Part shown: positions 9,165-19,316 of the stretch, in pieces
Position numbering within the stretch: the stretch's first letter is position 1
Layout of the letters: every line of letters starts with the position of its first letter
Assembly: GCF_025698545.1 (NCBI RefSeq)
Contig: NC_068577.1
Coordinates: 23,329,250 to 23,393,249, forward strand
Source: Gossypium raimondii
Lineage: Eukaryota > Streptophyta > Magnoliopsida > Malvales > Malvaceae
Reading direction: 5' to 3'
Length of the DNA stretch: 64,000 nt
Program-made: the position numbers and the translations under genes
Notes under the pieces: generated by a model
Database searches by the model: none
Seen by the model: the letters and a program-made list of their open reading frames with translations, nothing else
What the model was told of the DNA's origin: nothing

Positions 9165-10432
9165 TTTAAGCGGCGCTTTTCCAAAAATGCCGCTAAATCC
9201 CCGAAAGCTCAGAAAACGGCGTCGTTGGGCTTAGGTTTTTTTGCGGCGCTTTCCCAAAAACGCCGCTAATCTTAAAAACGCCACTAAATCCCTGAAAGCT
9301 CAAAAAAGCAGTCGTTGGGCTTAGGTTTTTTGGCGCTTTCTCAAAACGCCGCTAAAGCCTCGAGCATTAGCGCTTTCTTAAAAATGCCGCTAAATCCCCG
9401 AAAGCTCAGAAAACGACATCGTGGGGCTTAGGTTTTTTTGTGGCGCTTTCCCAAAAACGCCGCTAAAGCCCTGAGCATTAGCGGCGCTTTCTTATAAACG
9501 CCGCTAAATCCCCGAAAGCTCAGAAAACAGCGTCGTTGGGCTTAGGTTTTTTTGCGGCGCTTTTCTAAAAACGCCGCTAATCTTAAAAACGCCACTAAAT
9601 CCCTGAAAGCTCAAAAAACGGCGTCGTTGGGCTTAGGTTTTTTTGCGGCGCTTTCTCAAAAACGCCGCTAAAGCCCTGAGCATTAGCGGCGCTTTCTTAA
9701 AAATGCCGCTAAATCCCCGAAAGCTCAGAAAACGACATCGTGGGGCTTAGGTTTTTTTGTGGCGCTTTCCCAAAAACGCCGCTAAAGCCCTGAGCATTAG
9801 CGGCGCTTTCTTATAAACGCCGCTAAATCCCCGAAAGCTCAGAAAACGGCGTCGTTGGGCTTAGGTTTTTTTGCGGCGCTTTTCTAAAAACGTCGCTAAT
9901 CTTAAAAACGCCACTAAATACCTGAAAGCTCAAAAAACGGCGTCGTTGGGCTTAGGTTTTTTTGCGGCGCTTTCTCAAAAACGCCGCTAAAGCCCTGAGC
10001 ATTAGCTGCGCTTTCTTAAAAATGCCGCTAAATCCCCGAAAGCTCAGAAAACGACATCGTGGGGCTTAGGTTTTTTTGTGGCGCTTTCCCAAAAACGCCG
10101 CTAAAGCCCTGAGCATTAGCGGCGCTTTCTTATAAACGCCGCTAAATCCCCGAAAGCTCAGAAAACGGCGTCGTTGGGCTTAGGTTTTTTTGCGGCGCTT
10201 TTCTAAAAACGCCGCTAAAGCCCTGAGCATTAGCGGCGCTTTCTTAGAAACGCCGCTAAATCCCCGAAAGCTCAGGAAACAGCGTCGTTGGGCTTAGGTT
10301 TTTTTGTAGCGCTTTCTCAAAAATGCCGCTAATGCTTATTTTCAGCGGCGTTTTCCGTAATGCGCCGCTAATGATCGATCGTTAGCTGCGTTTTTTATCC
10401 AAACGCCGCTAAAAGCCTGTTTTGGTGTAGTG
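9165..10432. repeat. CACTA right subterminal array, ~11 units of ~105-120 bp
   Basis: The unit is GAAAGCTCAGAAAACGGCGT + CGTTGGGCTTAGGTTTTTT + TGCGGCGCTTTC + CCAAAAACGCCGCTAAAGCCCTGAGCATTAGC. It recurs about every 105-120 bp from about 9200 to about 10330. Alternate units carry ACGACATCGTGGGGC in place of ACGGCGTCGTTGGGC, giving a higher-order period of roughly 315-350 bp. The array ends in the terminal inverted repeat. Its regularity suggests recent unequal amplification. Confidence 0.88.
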
Positions 10433-10446
10433 AATGGGCTATTACA

Positions 10447-10870
10447 ACATCCGAATATATTTTTAACCTTGGCTTAGGTGCAATCTATTGGAGTTCCAAG
10501 ATGCAACAAGTTGTGACTCAGTCAAGTACACAAGCAAAATATATTGTTGCTACTGCTGCTGCAAACCAAGCAATTTGGTTGAGAAATTTACTTTTTGATC
10601 TCTATTTTGAGCCAAAAAGTGCCATTCTTCTTTTGTGTGACAATAAGTGAGCTATTGCCATTGCTGAAAATCCAATTCAACATGGTAGAACAAAGCACAT
10701 CAATGTGAAGTTCATGCTATTTGTGAGGCTGAGAAAATTTGCTGATCAAGATGGAATTTTGTTATTCTAAAATGCAGGTTGCTGATTTGATGACAAAATC
10801 TCTTTCAAGGAATAGAAATTCTTTTCTCAAGCGCGAGCTTGGTATGTCCAATATCAACCTCAAGGTGGAG
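10447..10870 (+). pseudogene. Copia RNase H remnant (3' end of pol)
   Basis: Translation in the plus direction gives ..YIFNLGLGAIYWSSKMQQ.., ..VTQSSTQAKYIVATAAANQA.., ..WLRNLLFDL.. and ..CDNK*AIAIAENPIQHGRTKH.., the standard C-terminal RNase H region of Ty1/copia polyproteins with the CDN and HGRTKHI motifs. There is an in-frame TGA at the usual CDNKSAI position, a frameshift after NVKF, and more stops further on. The segment starts abruptly at 10447, where the gypsy LTR inserted, and ends in AAGGTGGAG, the polypurine tract, directly before its 3' LTR. It cannot make a functional enzyme. Confidence 0.85.
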
Positions 10871-11185
10871 TGTTGATGTATTTTGAGTTTGGTATTGAAA
10901 ATCATATATATGTTTTGTGTGCCAGTTGTTTTAGGCATTCAGTAGTAATTACTAGCTATTTTAAGTTTAGTTTTTCTGTTGTAATTTTCTTTTACAGTAT
11001 ATTTTACTGTTTGTTTTTACTCTAGTGTTAGACAACCGTATCATTTAGGTTAGTTTATATTTAAAAAACATTTTTTCTATTTATAAAAGGTTGTGTGTGT
11101 GAAGGTAAAGCGATAACCTTCTCCATTATTTTCTAAATTTTTTCCTCTTTTCTCATCCTCTCATTGTAACAAAATTACACCAACA
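10871..11185 (+). mobile_element. Copia 3' LTR (315 bp)
   Basis: The sequence begins TGTTGATGTA straight after the AAGGTGGAG polypurine tract and ends TACACCAACA, giving matched TGTTG...CAACA ends. A second copy of this LTR, as a 5' LTR, lies at 57487-57793. It has a TATA-like TTTATAAAAGG near its 3' third. It is the last transposon sequence before the SAUR locus. Confidence 0.88.
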
Positions 11186-12272
11186 AAATAAATAAAATTC
11201 AATTATATATATCTCGAAATGGTTTACTTTTTTGTACTTTTCAATTATATCTTTGACAATTTTTGCTGCATTTGATCATTCCGAGAACAATTATTTGGGG
11301 CATAATATTTGTCTAATCTTTCATCTCTTTGGATTAGGCTACATTTCTTAACCTCATTATAAAAATAAACAAGGCAGATATTGCAACTACTTGAGGGTTG
11401 ACTATATTTTGATTTTCAAGGCGATATATGACTTTGAAGAAAAGAAAAGAATCAACTAAAAGTAAATATTTCTTTGTCTAATTCATGGATCTCTAAATTC
11501 TAGATTCTATAATTCGAGAGGATTATCAATAATACTATAAATTACAAGTTTGGTTCATGCTTTAATTCAATTAATCATTTTTAAAAAAAAAATGAGGCTC
11601 AAAGAATCTCGTGTGTTTATTTGATAGTCAGGGTGTTCACGGCCCAAGGTGTGGTCTGGGTTCATGTCGCGCAAATCGCTTTACTATTAGGGCTATGACC
11701 AAGTTCTTAAGGTGTTGCTTCCATGTTAAATGCATCATAGAACGCCAACTCTTATTCACCAAAATTAACCAATTGATTTTTTTATTGATGGTCAATAATT
11801 GATTTCTATCTATTAGTTCAAAGTGGCGAGGTTCATGCACGATTATCTTAGTAGTCGGTTGAGGAATCTTGCCTAATAGATATCAAACCACATCTTGAAT
11901 TCAATTCTAGCCTGCCAAACTCACACCAAGAGTTCATTACTAGAACCTTCTCAATCGGAAACTCCACTTGTTTTTTTATCATCAACTGTTCGTGCCTTAT
12001 TTTTATCAGCAAACATGTAGGGCTTGACAATACCGACTAGTAGTCGCTAGTGGAGATGACTATTTTGATATTTTGCTGGTCTCCACTTTCTTGCATTTCA
12101 CCATATGACCTGCTCAGTAAAGCAGTCATCTTCTGGCCTTGATTCAATGATATTAGTATTTCAAAATGGGCCACTATTGTCTGTTTCATTGAATGGCGAG
12201 CCCTAAGGCACCAAATTTGTCAAAATGGTATGATTTGTTGGGATGCAAGGCCATGTGATTCCCCCCAATACA

Positions 12273-12278
12273 TGTCTC
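12273..12278 (+). promoter_or_regulatory. Auxin response element TGTCTC upstream of SAUR-A
   Basis: TGTCTC lies 188 bp upstream of the SAUR-A ATG within CATGTCTCCAAACC. The same hexamer is kept at the equivalent place upstream of SAUR-C and pseudogene SAUR-F. TGTCTC is the classical ARF-binding element first described in SAUR and GH3 promoters. Conservation between paralogues supports function, though recent duplication alone could explain it. Confidence 0.6.
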
Positions 12279-12344
12279 CAAACCATTCTCTCTTTAACAC
12301 TCAATTAGCCTGAGACTGCTGACGTCCCTACACCATTTGCTCTT

Positions 12345-12352
12345 TATAAATA
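12345..12352 (+). promoter_or_regulatory. TATA box of SAUR-A
   Basis: TATAAATA is followed by ATAGATTCTAATG, 109 bp before the ATG. This fits a transcription start near 12375-12380 and a 5' leader of about 80 bp. Confidence 0.75.
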
Positions 12353-12460
12353 TAGATTCTAATGTATAGCTTAACCCCGTGCCACAGCCATTCCTAGCAG
12401 GTTCTCTAAGTTACAATTACATACTCACATATCCTCATCTTAACAATCTCACAAAAATCC

Positions 12461-12748
12461 ATGGGTTTCCGCTTGCCAAGAATTGTTAATGCTAAGCCAA
12501 GTCTGAAACGGAGTCTTTCGTCATCGGAGACGACAGTAATTCCCAAAGGCCACTTTGCTGTTTATGTTGGAGAAGCAGAAAATAAGAGATTTGTTGTTCC
12601 ACTCTCATTCCTGAAGCATCCTTCATTCCAGAATTTGTTGAGTCAAGCTGAAAAAGAGTTTGGTTTCAATCATCCTATGGGTGCTTTGACAATCCCTTGC
12701 AGCGAAGAAGCTTTCATTGACCTCACTTGCAATCTGCAAAACTCATGA
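12461..12748 (+). CDS. SAUR-A, SAUR-like auxin-responsive protein
   Basis: A 95-residue intronless protein. The N-terminus [18 protein letters not shown] is basic and variable. It is followed by the conserved SAUR core: [13 protein letters not shown] (about residues 26-38), [20 protein letters not shown] (about 42-61), [17 protein letters not shown] (about 64-80) and an EEAFIDLT C-terminal helix. SAURs of this group are typically 80-105 residues. Family knowledge: they bind and inhibit PP2C-D phosphatases, relieve repression of plasma-membrane H+-ATPases and so promote cell expansion, and are rapidly induced by auxin. The start is the first ATG after a leader with a good TATA box and TGTCTC element. 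It is the near-identical mirror copy of SAUR-C (17481-17771). Nothing in the frame suggests inactivity. Confidence 0.93.
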   Translation: MGFRLPRIVNAKPSLKRSLSSSETTVIPKGHFAVYVGEAENKRFVVPLSFLKHPSFQNLLSQAEKEFGFNHPMGALTIPCSEEAFIDLTCNLQNS

Positions 12749-13795
12749 GAAGAAATTGGCTAACCAAGCAGAGGTTGACTGATATTTTGCTCAAAGGGCT
12801 GACACCTCCCAAATTTTATTTTTAGGAATAGGAAGCAAGTGCGCAAGGTGGATTTTTTTCTGCAATCCCATGACCTTGTTAATTAATTTAATTATTGTAA
12901 CCAAGACATAAATTAATGCAATTTTTTTAGGAGAATAAGCTCTTTCTTATTATGAATTTTGTTTATGATGTTGTGGTGATAATTTCAGCCAAAAATGTAA
13001 TTCATGACTTAACATATGATATCTCATCCTGATTAAAAAGGATTCCATGCATTAAAAAGATCTATTTGCTCAGAAATTGGACCTATTTTCTTAAAAAAAG
13101 TTCTCATTTCAGGAATATTGCAGTTGAGACCTATTTCTTTGCTTTCATATGTTTTTACAGTGATGGCATGATATTGGGCTAGACAGGAGTATACATGATG
13201 AAAAGATACTTCAGACTACGTTTCCTTTAGACCCCTTTGCTGGCAGTCTGGCACACTTCAGATGAAATCCAGGACATGATGTACAGAACCTCTATATTCT
13301 GACACTAAGTTAAGAAAGGTTTGCACTACTAGAAACTAGTTAAGGATTGGCTTTTATATTTAGACTAGAAAGCTCTTTTCCCCCATAGTAGTTCAAGAGT
13401 TGACTTTAAAGTCTGGTAAACTAAAATGAGTTTTTTATTTTTTTTTGTCTGATCCATAGATACCTGTAGTCTATATTTGGTGACTATGGAGGATTATCCT
13501 AATCTCATTGTTTACAAGACTGGTAAGTGCTTCTATTCAACCAATGATCTCTTGAATATTGAGAAATTGAGGCTTCCCCACCTGTTGAATTCACAAATTA
13601 AACAATGCATGGATTGGCAACTAGTTTCATTTTGTGTTCAACACATAGAACAAATGGTATAAGCATCTCTGATGTATATTATTAGTCTCTGGTTCTAATT
13701 ATTAGAAAACATGTGGGGCTTCGCATACCAACTCATTTTGCTGGTCACCACTCTCAACTACATGCTATCTCATCCATGTGATATGCCTAGTAATG
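12749..13795. other. SAUR-A downstream region, no gene seen
   Basis: The region contains the presumed 3' UTR and a long non-coding tail that is shared, inverted, with the tail of SAUR-C and, in related form, with the tails of SAUR-B and SAUR-H. The short open frame at 13477-13662 lies in this conserved tail but is not kept open in the other copies (for example the ATGGAGGATTATCC block at 37393), so I do not call it a gene. Confidence 0.5.
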
Positions 13796-13799
13796 TAAA

Positions 13800-14090
13800 C
13801 TGAGGCTTTGGCAGTGGGGAAGTTGTTCTTAAATAGTGTATTTATGGAGAGAGGATTTGAAATGGTTTGTGGCAAACTGAGGCTGAATGTGTGGTGGAAA
13901 AGAAATTTCAATGGAAAAATATTTAAAAGACATATGGTTTCAGGAATCTCATGGTATTGCCTCCCAACTAATGATGACATTTGGACAAATTTGGTACCTA
14001 AATTTATCTTGTTGCAAATCTACCATAACTGAACATTCAATGTAACCAAATAAGTTTCCCATTTGAAATACTATCTATGGTTCAATTATG
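13800..14090 (-). promoter_or_regulatory. Orphan SAUR promoter with no gene behind it
   Basis: Read on the minus strand this matches the promoter of SAUR-H (about 35080-35240): a Ccc-CAACC-TCAG-CACAAACCATTTC block, CCTCTCTCCATAAATACAC with a TATA-like CATAAATA, then AAGAACAACTTCCCCACTGCCAAAGCC. Where SAUR-H continues to a leader and ATG, this copy breaks off at about 13800 into the inverted SAUR-A tail. The upstream part (14042-14090) matches the far-upstream sequence of other copies (CCCATTTGAAATACTA). I infer that a ninth SAUR lost its coding region at a rearrangement junction. Confidence 0.6.
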
Positions 14091-14096
14091 GCTTAG

Positions 14097-16225
14097 AAGA
14101 TAATGACATTACTAGGCATATCACATGAAGTTGAGAGTGGTGAGCAGCAAAAGGAATCGGTATGTGAAGCCCTACATGTTTGCTAATTATTAGAATCAAA
14201 GACTAAAAATATACGTCAGAGATGCTTGTACCATTTCTTCTATGTCTGTGTTGAACAGAGAATGAAACTAGTTGCCAATCCATGTGCATTGTTCAATTTG
14301 TGCTTTCAAAAGTGAAGAAAGCCTCAATTTCTCAATATTCAAGACATCATTGGTTGAAATTGAATAGAAGCACTAACCAGTCTTGTAAAGAATGATATTA
14401 GGATAATCCTCCATTGTCACCAAAAACAGACTACAGAGATCGATGGATTAGAAGAAAAATCTTTCATTTTAGTTGACCTGAATATCATTTGTTAAATGAT
14501 TTATTCATGGACAAAAAAGAGAATGCAAAAAGAAAAAAACAGCATCTAACGTAAGTTATAGGCATAGCGTCTGAACTTTTTTCTCGAAGACCAATCAATT
14601 ACAGTAAACTTGAACTAAAATATACATGCTACTTAGCTACCATGTGCAACAAAGGGAACAGAGAGTTTTCTAGTCTAAATATAAAAGCCAATCCTCAACT
14701 AGTTTCTAGTAGTGCAAGCCTTACTTAATTTAGTGTCGGAACATAGAATTTGTATACATCATGTCCTAGATTTTATCTGAAGTGTGCCAGACTGCCAGCA
14801 AAGAGGTCTAAAGGAAGGTGAGAAACAAGTGCATGTTATATGCATGAAGTTCATAGGAAACGTAGTTTTAAGTACTTCCTCACCTTGTATGCTCCCTCCT
14901 AGGCCAATATCATGCCATCACGGTAGAAACCTATGAAAGCAAAGAAATAGGTATGAACTGCAATATTCCTAAAATGAGAACTTTTATAATGAAATAAGTT
15001 GAACTTCTGTGCAAATAGGTCTTGTAAATGCCTACAACCCTTTTTAATCAGGAGTGGCAGATCATAGGTTAGGTCATAAACGATGGGCCAGCATGTGAAA
15101 TAAAAGGCTTCAGAACTTGGAAATTAGATTTTGACTCAAACACAACATCACAAACAAATTCATGAAACGAAAGAGCTTCTTCTCTGAAAGAAATTTAGCA
15201 TTAATTTATGTATTGGTTACAACATTTAATTTAGTTGGCAAGGGCATGGGGTTGCGAGAAACAATCCACCTTATACACTTGCTTCCTACATATAAAAATG
15301 CGAGGTGTTGGTTGAGCTAAATATCAATCAATCTCTGCTTGGTTACCCAATTTTCACATCATTTCTTCTCATGAGCTTTGCAGACTGAAAGTGAGATCAA
15401 TGAAAGCTTCTTGACTACAAGGGTTTCTTTTCCCTCTCTTATATCTTTTCTGCTACCTTTCCCTTCTAATTTGACTGTACAAATGTCTATCAATGGATTG
15501 GATAATAATACTATTTTTCGGTCTCTGATCTTTCTGATCTTAAGACAATCTCATGAACAATGTCATGCTCATAGCACTTACTACAACTGGTGCCCTTGTT
15601 TAGGATTTACAGCTTCAAGCCTTTTAGGTAGATAGCTCATCAAAGTGATTCATCCGCATGCATTTCTCTTTTTTAGTTCAGCAGTTAGCCTTAATTTACA
15701 ACTTCAATTTTATAACCAAGATAGAACATAGGTTAATGAAGGTGTTAATACTTCTTCAATAAAGATCCACATCAAAGACCAAACTTTCCCTTTGCCTTGA
15801 GTTACGTAGTTCTACATCTACATCTAGCATTAACTGTCACCTACCAATTTTTCCTCACCTTGGATTGTCTATTTTCTAATTTGTAATGTTGAAGTGGAAG
15901 CATAAAACTAGTCAAACCAAAAATATCAATTACAAGAATGTGTCTGGTAAATTATATCATTCACCTACAAGCATAAATTAGATGTGATATAAAACTAGTC
16001 AAAGTAAAAATATCAATGACAAGAATATGTTGGATAATAAGAATTTTTGTTTCTCTTTTCATTTGTAGAGTGATTACAAAAAATAAATGAAGTTCACAAG
16101 AGCAAGGGATAGCATAAAACAATCCACCAATTACACTTGCTTCCTATGTAAAAAAATACTTGCATTTGTCTGTTGAGTTGAAGAGAGTTAATGTTTGCTT
16201 GGTTAGCCATTTTCAAATCCAACTT
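14097..16225 (-). repeat. Left arm of a second inverted duplication (non-coding tail of SAUR-B)
   Basis: This stretch is the reverse complement, with few changes, of 35600-37711, the tail of SAUR-H. Examples: 'AGATAATGACATTACTAGGCATATCACATG' at 14098 mirrors the end at about 37711, and 'GAGCTTTGCAGACTGAAAGTGAG' near 15375 mirrors about 36415. It contains the inverted remains of a SAUR C-terminus around 15370-15420 (ending TTTGCAG..GAAAGCTTC), embedded in non-coding sequence in both copies. I see no intact gene. The open frame at 15378-15635 is not supported. Confidence 0.82.
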
Positions 16226-16438
16226 TCATGAGCTTTGGAAACTGTCGATCAGATCAAGGAAGGCTTCTTCACTGCAGGGGATTCTTAGAGCTCCCATTGG
16301 ATGATTGAATTTGTATACTTCTTCAACTTCACTCAACTTTTGGAAGGAAGGATGGTTCAGAAATGAAATTGGGGAAACGAATCTCTTCTTTTCATCAGCT
16401 TCTCCCACATAAACAACAAAGTGGCCTTTGGGCACCAC
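16226..16438 (-). pseudogene. SAUR-B, 5'-truncated SAUR
   Basis: Minus-strand frame of 70 residues that starts inside the SAUR core ([20 protein letters not shown]) and runs through [34 protein letters not shown] to a normal C-terminus and TGA. The usual 25-30 N-terminal residues, leader and promoter are missing. Immediately upstream (16441 onwards) is far-upstream DNA of the type seen at 14042-14090, so a deletion fused distal upstream sequence to the codon before MVPKG. A leucine pair in the FQKLL helix is also shortened compared with paralogue SAUR-H. A 70-residue product from the internal ATG is possible, but without a recognisable promoter I regard it as a pseudogene. Confidence 0.75.
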
Positions 16439-17480
16439 TATAATAAGTTGCCCATTTAAAATATTACTATCTATGGTTCAACCATGGCTTTGAAGATAAT
16501 GACATTACTAGGCATATCACAAGTAGTTGAGAGTGGTGACCGGCAAAAGGAATCGCTATGCGCAGCCCTACATGTTTGCTGTCAAAGATTAATAATATAC
16601 ATCAGAGATGCTTGTACCATTTTTGAACAGAGAATGAAACTAGTTGCCAATCCATGTGCATTGTTCAGTTTATTTAATTCATGTGGGCAAAGCCTCAATT
16701 TCTCAATATTCAAGACATCATTGGTTGAAGTTGAATAGAAGCAGTAACCAGTCCTGTAAAGAATGATATTAGGATAATCCTCCGTAGTCACCAGATATAG
16801 AAAATAGGCCTCAAACTTTTATTTGTTTTCTTTTTCTTTTTCTTCTCTCGTGTTTTAAGTCAGCTCTTCAGCAACCACGAAAACAAAGAATTTTGAAATA
16901 TCTAAACCAAATCCTCAGCTAGTTGTAGGCAAACCTGTAAAATGCTATCCTGGATTATACCTACACACTCTGAATATAGAATTGTATATATTTTGTCCTG
17001 GATTTCGCAACTAAAAACAGAATGCAATAACATGCCAATTTCAGTATAATTGCAATTTTGGCATTGAAACCATACACTAAACCGAGGATAATTGATATTT
17101 TATCTGAAGAATGCCAGAAAGTACTTTCTCATATTGTATGTTCTGGTCTAGGCCAATATAACATGACAATCATAGTACTTAAATAGGAGTTAATGATCAT
17201 AGGTTAAGTGATAATCGATGGCAGAATGTAGAACAAAAGGCTTCAGAACTGGAAATTAGATTTTGGCTGAAATTATCCACATAATATCAGAAACAAGATT
17301 CATGAAAAGAAAGTTTCATTGAAAAATTTATATATTGGTTACAAAAATTAATTTCGTTGACAAGGGCATGGGATTGCAAAACACAACCCACCTTACACAC
17401 TTGCTTCCTAAAACTAAAATTTGGGAGGTGTTAGATGAGCTAAAGATCAATCAATCTCTGCTTGGTTAGCCAATTTCTTC

Positions 17481-17771
17481 TCATGAACTTTGCAGATTGC
17501 AAGTGAGATCAATGAAAGCTTCTTCGCTACAAGGGATTGTCAATACACCCTTGGGGTGATTGAAACCAAACTCTTCTTCAGCTTGACTCAACAAATTCTG
17601 GAATGAAGGATGCTTCAGCAATGATATAGGAACAACGAATCGCTTCTTTTCATCAACTTCTCCAACATAAACAGCAAAGTGGCCTTTGGGCACCACTGTT
17701 GTCTCCGAAGATGAAAGACTCCGTTTCAGACTAGGCTTAGCATTAACAATTCTTGGCAAGCGGAAACCCAT
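17481..17771 (-). CDS. SAUR-C, SAUR-like auxin-responsive protein
   Basis: A 96-residue intronless protein. It shares [18 protein letters not shown] with SAUR-A and then has [57 protein letters not shown] and [12 protein letters not shown]. Compared with SAUR-A it has one extra residue in the EVDEKKR loop and a few substitutions. Role as for the SAUR family: a short auxin-induced effector of cell expansion acting through PP2C-D phosphatases. The start is the ATG at 17771, matching SAUR-A, with TATAAATA about 100 bp upstream and TGTCTC about 175 bp upstream. It faces SAUR-A in an inverted duplication. The frame is fully open and it is probably functional. Confidence 0.93.
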   Translation of the reverse strand: MGFRLPRIVNAKPSLKRSLSSSETTVVPKGHFAVYVGEVDEKKRFVVPISLLKHPSFQNLLSQAEEEFGFNHPKGVLTIPCSEEAFIDLTCNLQSS

Positions 17772-17870
17772 GGCTTTTTTATGAGATAGTTAGGATGAGG
17801 AAATGTGAGTAACTTAGAGAACCTGCTAGGAAAGGCTTTGGAGCTGGGTGAAGCTATCCATTAGAATATG

Positions 17871-17878
17871 TATTTATA
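17871..17878 (-). promoter_or_regulatory. TATA box of SAUR-C
   Basis: On the minus strand TATAAATA lies 100-107 bp before the ATG, in the same context as in SAUR-A (CTCTTTATAAATACATATTC). Confidence 0.72.
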
Positions 17879-17941
17879 AAGAGCAAATGGTGTAGGGTCA
17901 GCAGTCTCAGGCTAATTGAGTGGTGAAGAGTGAATGGTTTG

Positions 17942-17947
17942 GAGACA
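17942..17947 (-). promoter_or_regulatory. Auxin response element TGTCTC upstream of SAUR-C
   Basis: GAGACA on the plus strand is TGTCTC on the gene strand, in CCCAATACATGTCTCCAAAC, the same context as upstream of SAUR-A. It lies about 175 bp before the start codon. Confidence 0.6.
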
Positions 17948-18770
17948 TGTATTGGGAGGAATCACATGGCCTTGCATCCCAACAAATCATAATATTTCAA
18001 CAAGTTTGGTACCTTAGAGCTCACCATTTAATGAAACCAACAAAAGTGGCCCATTTGAAATACTAATATCATTGAATCAAGGCCAGATGATGATGACTTC
18101 ACTTAATAAACACTTAGCAGATCATATGGATGAAATGCAATGAAGTGCAGACCAGAAAAATATCAAAATGATAATCTCCGCTAGCAACTATCAGTCGATA
18201 AGTACGGTCCTACATGTTTGCTTGAACACATAAACAAACAAGTTAGCAGTCCATGTGACTTTGTATGGTGCATTCAACAAGGAAGCCCTAAAGAACTTGG
18301 TCAGTTGAGCCTCGATTTTTAAAGGAGTGATTGATTGAACTAAAGCACGAACCAACCTTGTAATTTATGGTATTATTGCTAATCCTCCAGAATCACAAGA
18401 GATCCATGGATTAGACAAAGAAATCTTCAACTATCATGTATTATTGTCAACTCTCAAGGAGTTGCAATCTCTGCCCTGTTTATTTTCATCATTGCCAGAC
18501 ACAAGAACGAGGAAGCCAATCAGTTCATGCGATGCTGCTGCTTGAAACATCATGGAGGAGTGATGATAAGAACTGTGGCCTAATCCAAAGGAGTGAATGA
18601 TTTAAGCGCAACATTAAGCCCCTAAACATGTGATATTACTCCTAGAATGATCAAATCCAGCAACTTATAAAAATATAAGAGAACTTAGAAACATATATGT
18701 GTGTGTGCTGAATGACTGAAAAGTATAAAAAAGAAAGTAAATCACTTCAAGATACAAGTAATTGACTATT

Positions 18771-19316
18771 TATTTATTCCTTTCTTTGAATTTCCTTGAA
18801 CAAAAAACAAGTTTACACAATTTTCAGGGATTAAAATCCGCAATTAAAGTTTAATTAAATGATTTAGTAGTCACATTTTCTTGTCACTTTAATTTTCTCA
18901 CCTCACACTGAATTAAAGGACTTGGTCCCCCGCTAAAGGATGGCCTGAATCTGCAGATTCTGTAAATTATGGACAGATTTGATTTTTTAGAATCCTACTG
19001 ATAATACGCACAAGAAAAGTGGTAGCAGGAAGTAATTTTAGACCAAGGTAGATCATGTAGGGTAGAATTAAAGATCGAACAAGAACAAGGGAGCGTCGGA
19101 AATTCAGAAAAGAAACAAAATCTTCAATTGAATGATACATTACATGCCGTCATATTGATAGAAAAGTTACAGTAACCACCATCTCTAATTTTCCACTTAG
19201 GGAGACGCATATCTGCTCCCCAAGGGAAGAAGGATGGGAAAAAGCGTCTACATGGTATTGCTGATGTTTTCTTTACAAAATTGTATAGGGTGAGATTAGT
19301 GTTAATTCTTTGGCAA
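18771..19316. other. Intergenic region between SAUR-C and SAUR-D, no gene seen
   Basis: AT-rich sequence without coding potential, transposon ends or RNA genes that I can recognise. The part nearest 19316 is the presumed 3' UTR of SAUR-D. Confidence 0.5.

Larger units (their letters stand above)
2583..10432. mobile_element. Non-autonomous CACTA (En/Spm) transposon carrying host gene fragments
   Basis: Both ends begin CACTACACCAAAACAGGC and continue alike for about 29 bp. The element is flanked by a perfect 3-bp duplication AAT (2580-2582 and 10433-10435), as expected for CACTA elements. Arrays of TAGCGGCGCTTTT...AAACGCCGCTAAA lie beneath both ends and resemble the subterminal repeats bound by TnpA-type proteins. 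I find no TNP2/TnpD transposase or long reading frame in the 7850 bp, so it must depend on a partner element. The interior holds fragments of cellular genes with recognisable introns, described separately, and several tandem repeats. It is inserted in a gypsy LTR. Confidence 0.93.
11186..13795 (+). repeat. Left arm of an inverted segmental duplication containing SAUR-A
   Basis: This segment (flank, promoter, SAUR-A and downstream) is repeated in reverse at about 16480-18770. Matching landmarks: 'TTTGTCTAATTCATGGATCTCT' (11474) with its reverse complement near 18400; the TATA-box stretch 12340-12360 with 17868-17885; the coding regions 12461-12748 and 17481-17771; and 'ATGGAGGATTATCCTAAT' (13487) with 16765-16785. 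Similarity is high in and around the genes and patchier beyond, with small indels. Confidence 0.85.
16480..18770 (-). repeat. Right arm of the inverted duplication containing SAUR-C
   Basis: Reverse-complement counterpart of 11186-13795. The order from right to left is outer flank, promoter, SAUR-C, tail. The block 16490-16795 is also a direct repeat of 14098-14420, because the tails of SAUR-B and SAUR-C share the same sequence. Together these make a head-on pair of SAUR units about 5 kb apart. Confidence 0.82.

Noticed and set aside
11611..12030. Short open frames on both strands before SAUR-A
   Set aside because: They lie in the inverted-repeat flank and are not kept open in the mirrored copy near 18150-18330.
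13477..13662. 61-codon frame after SAUR-A and related frames at 16582-16791
   Set aside because: The sequence is conserved among SAUR tails but frames differ and are broken in the copy at 37393-37570, so it looks like conserved non-coding DNA.
15378..15635. 85-codon frame and its mirror at 36181-36504
   Set aside because: They are on opposite strands relative to the tail, differ by frameshifts, and start in remnants of a SAUR C-terminus.
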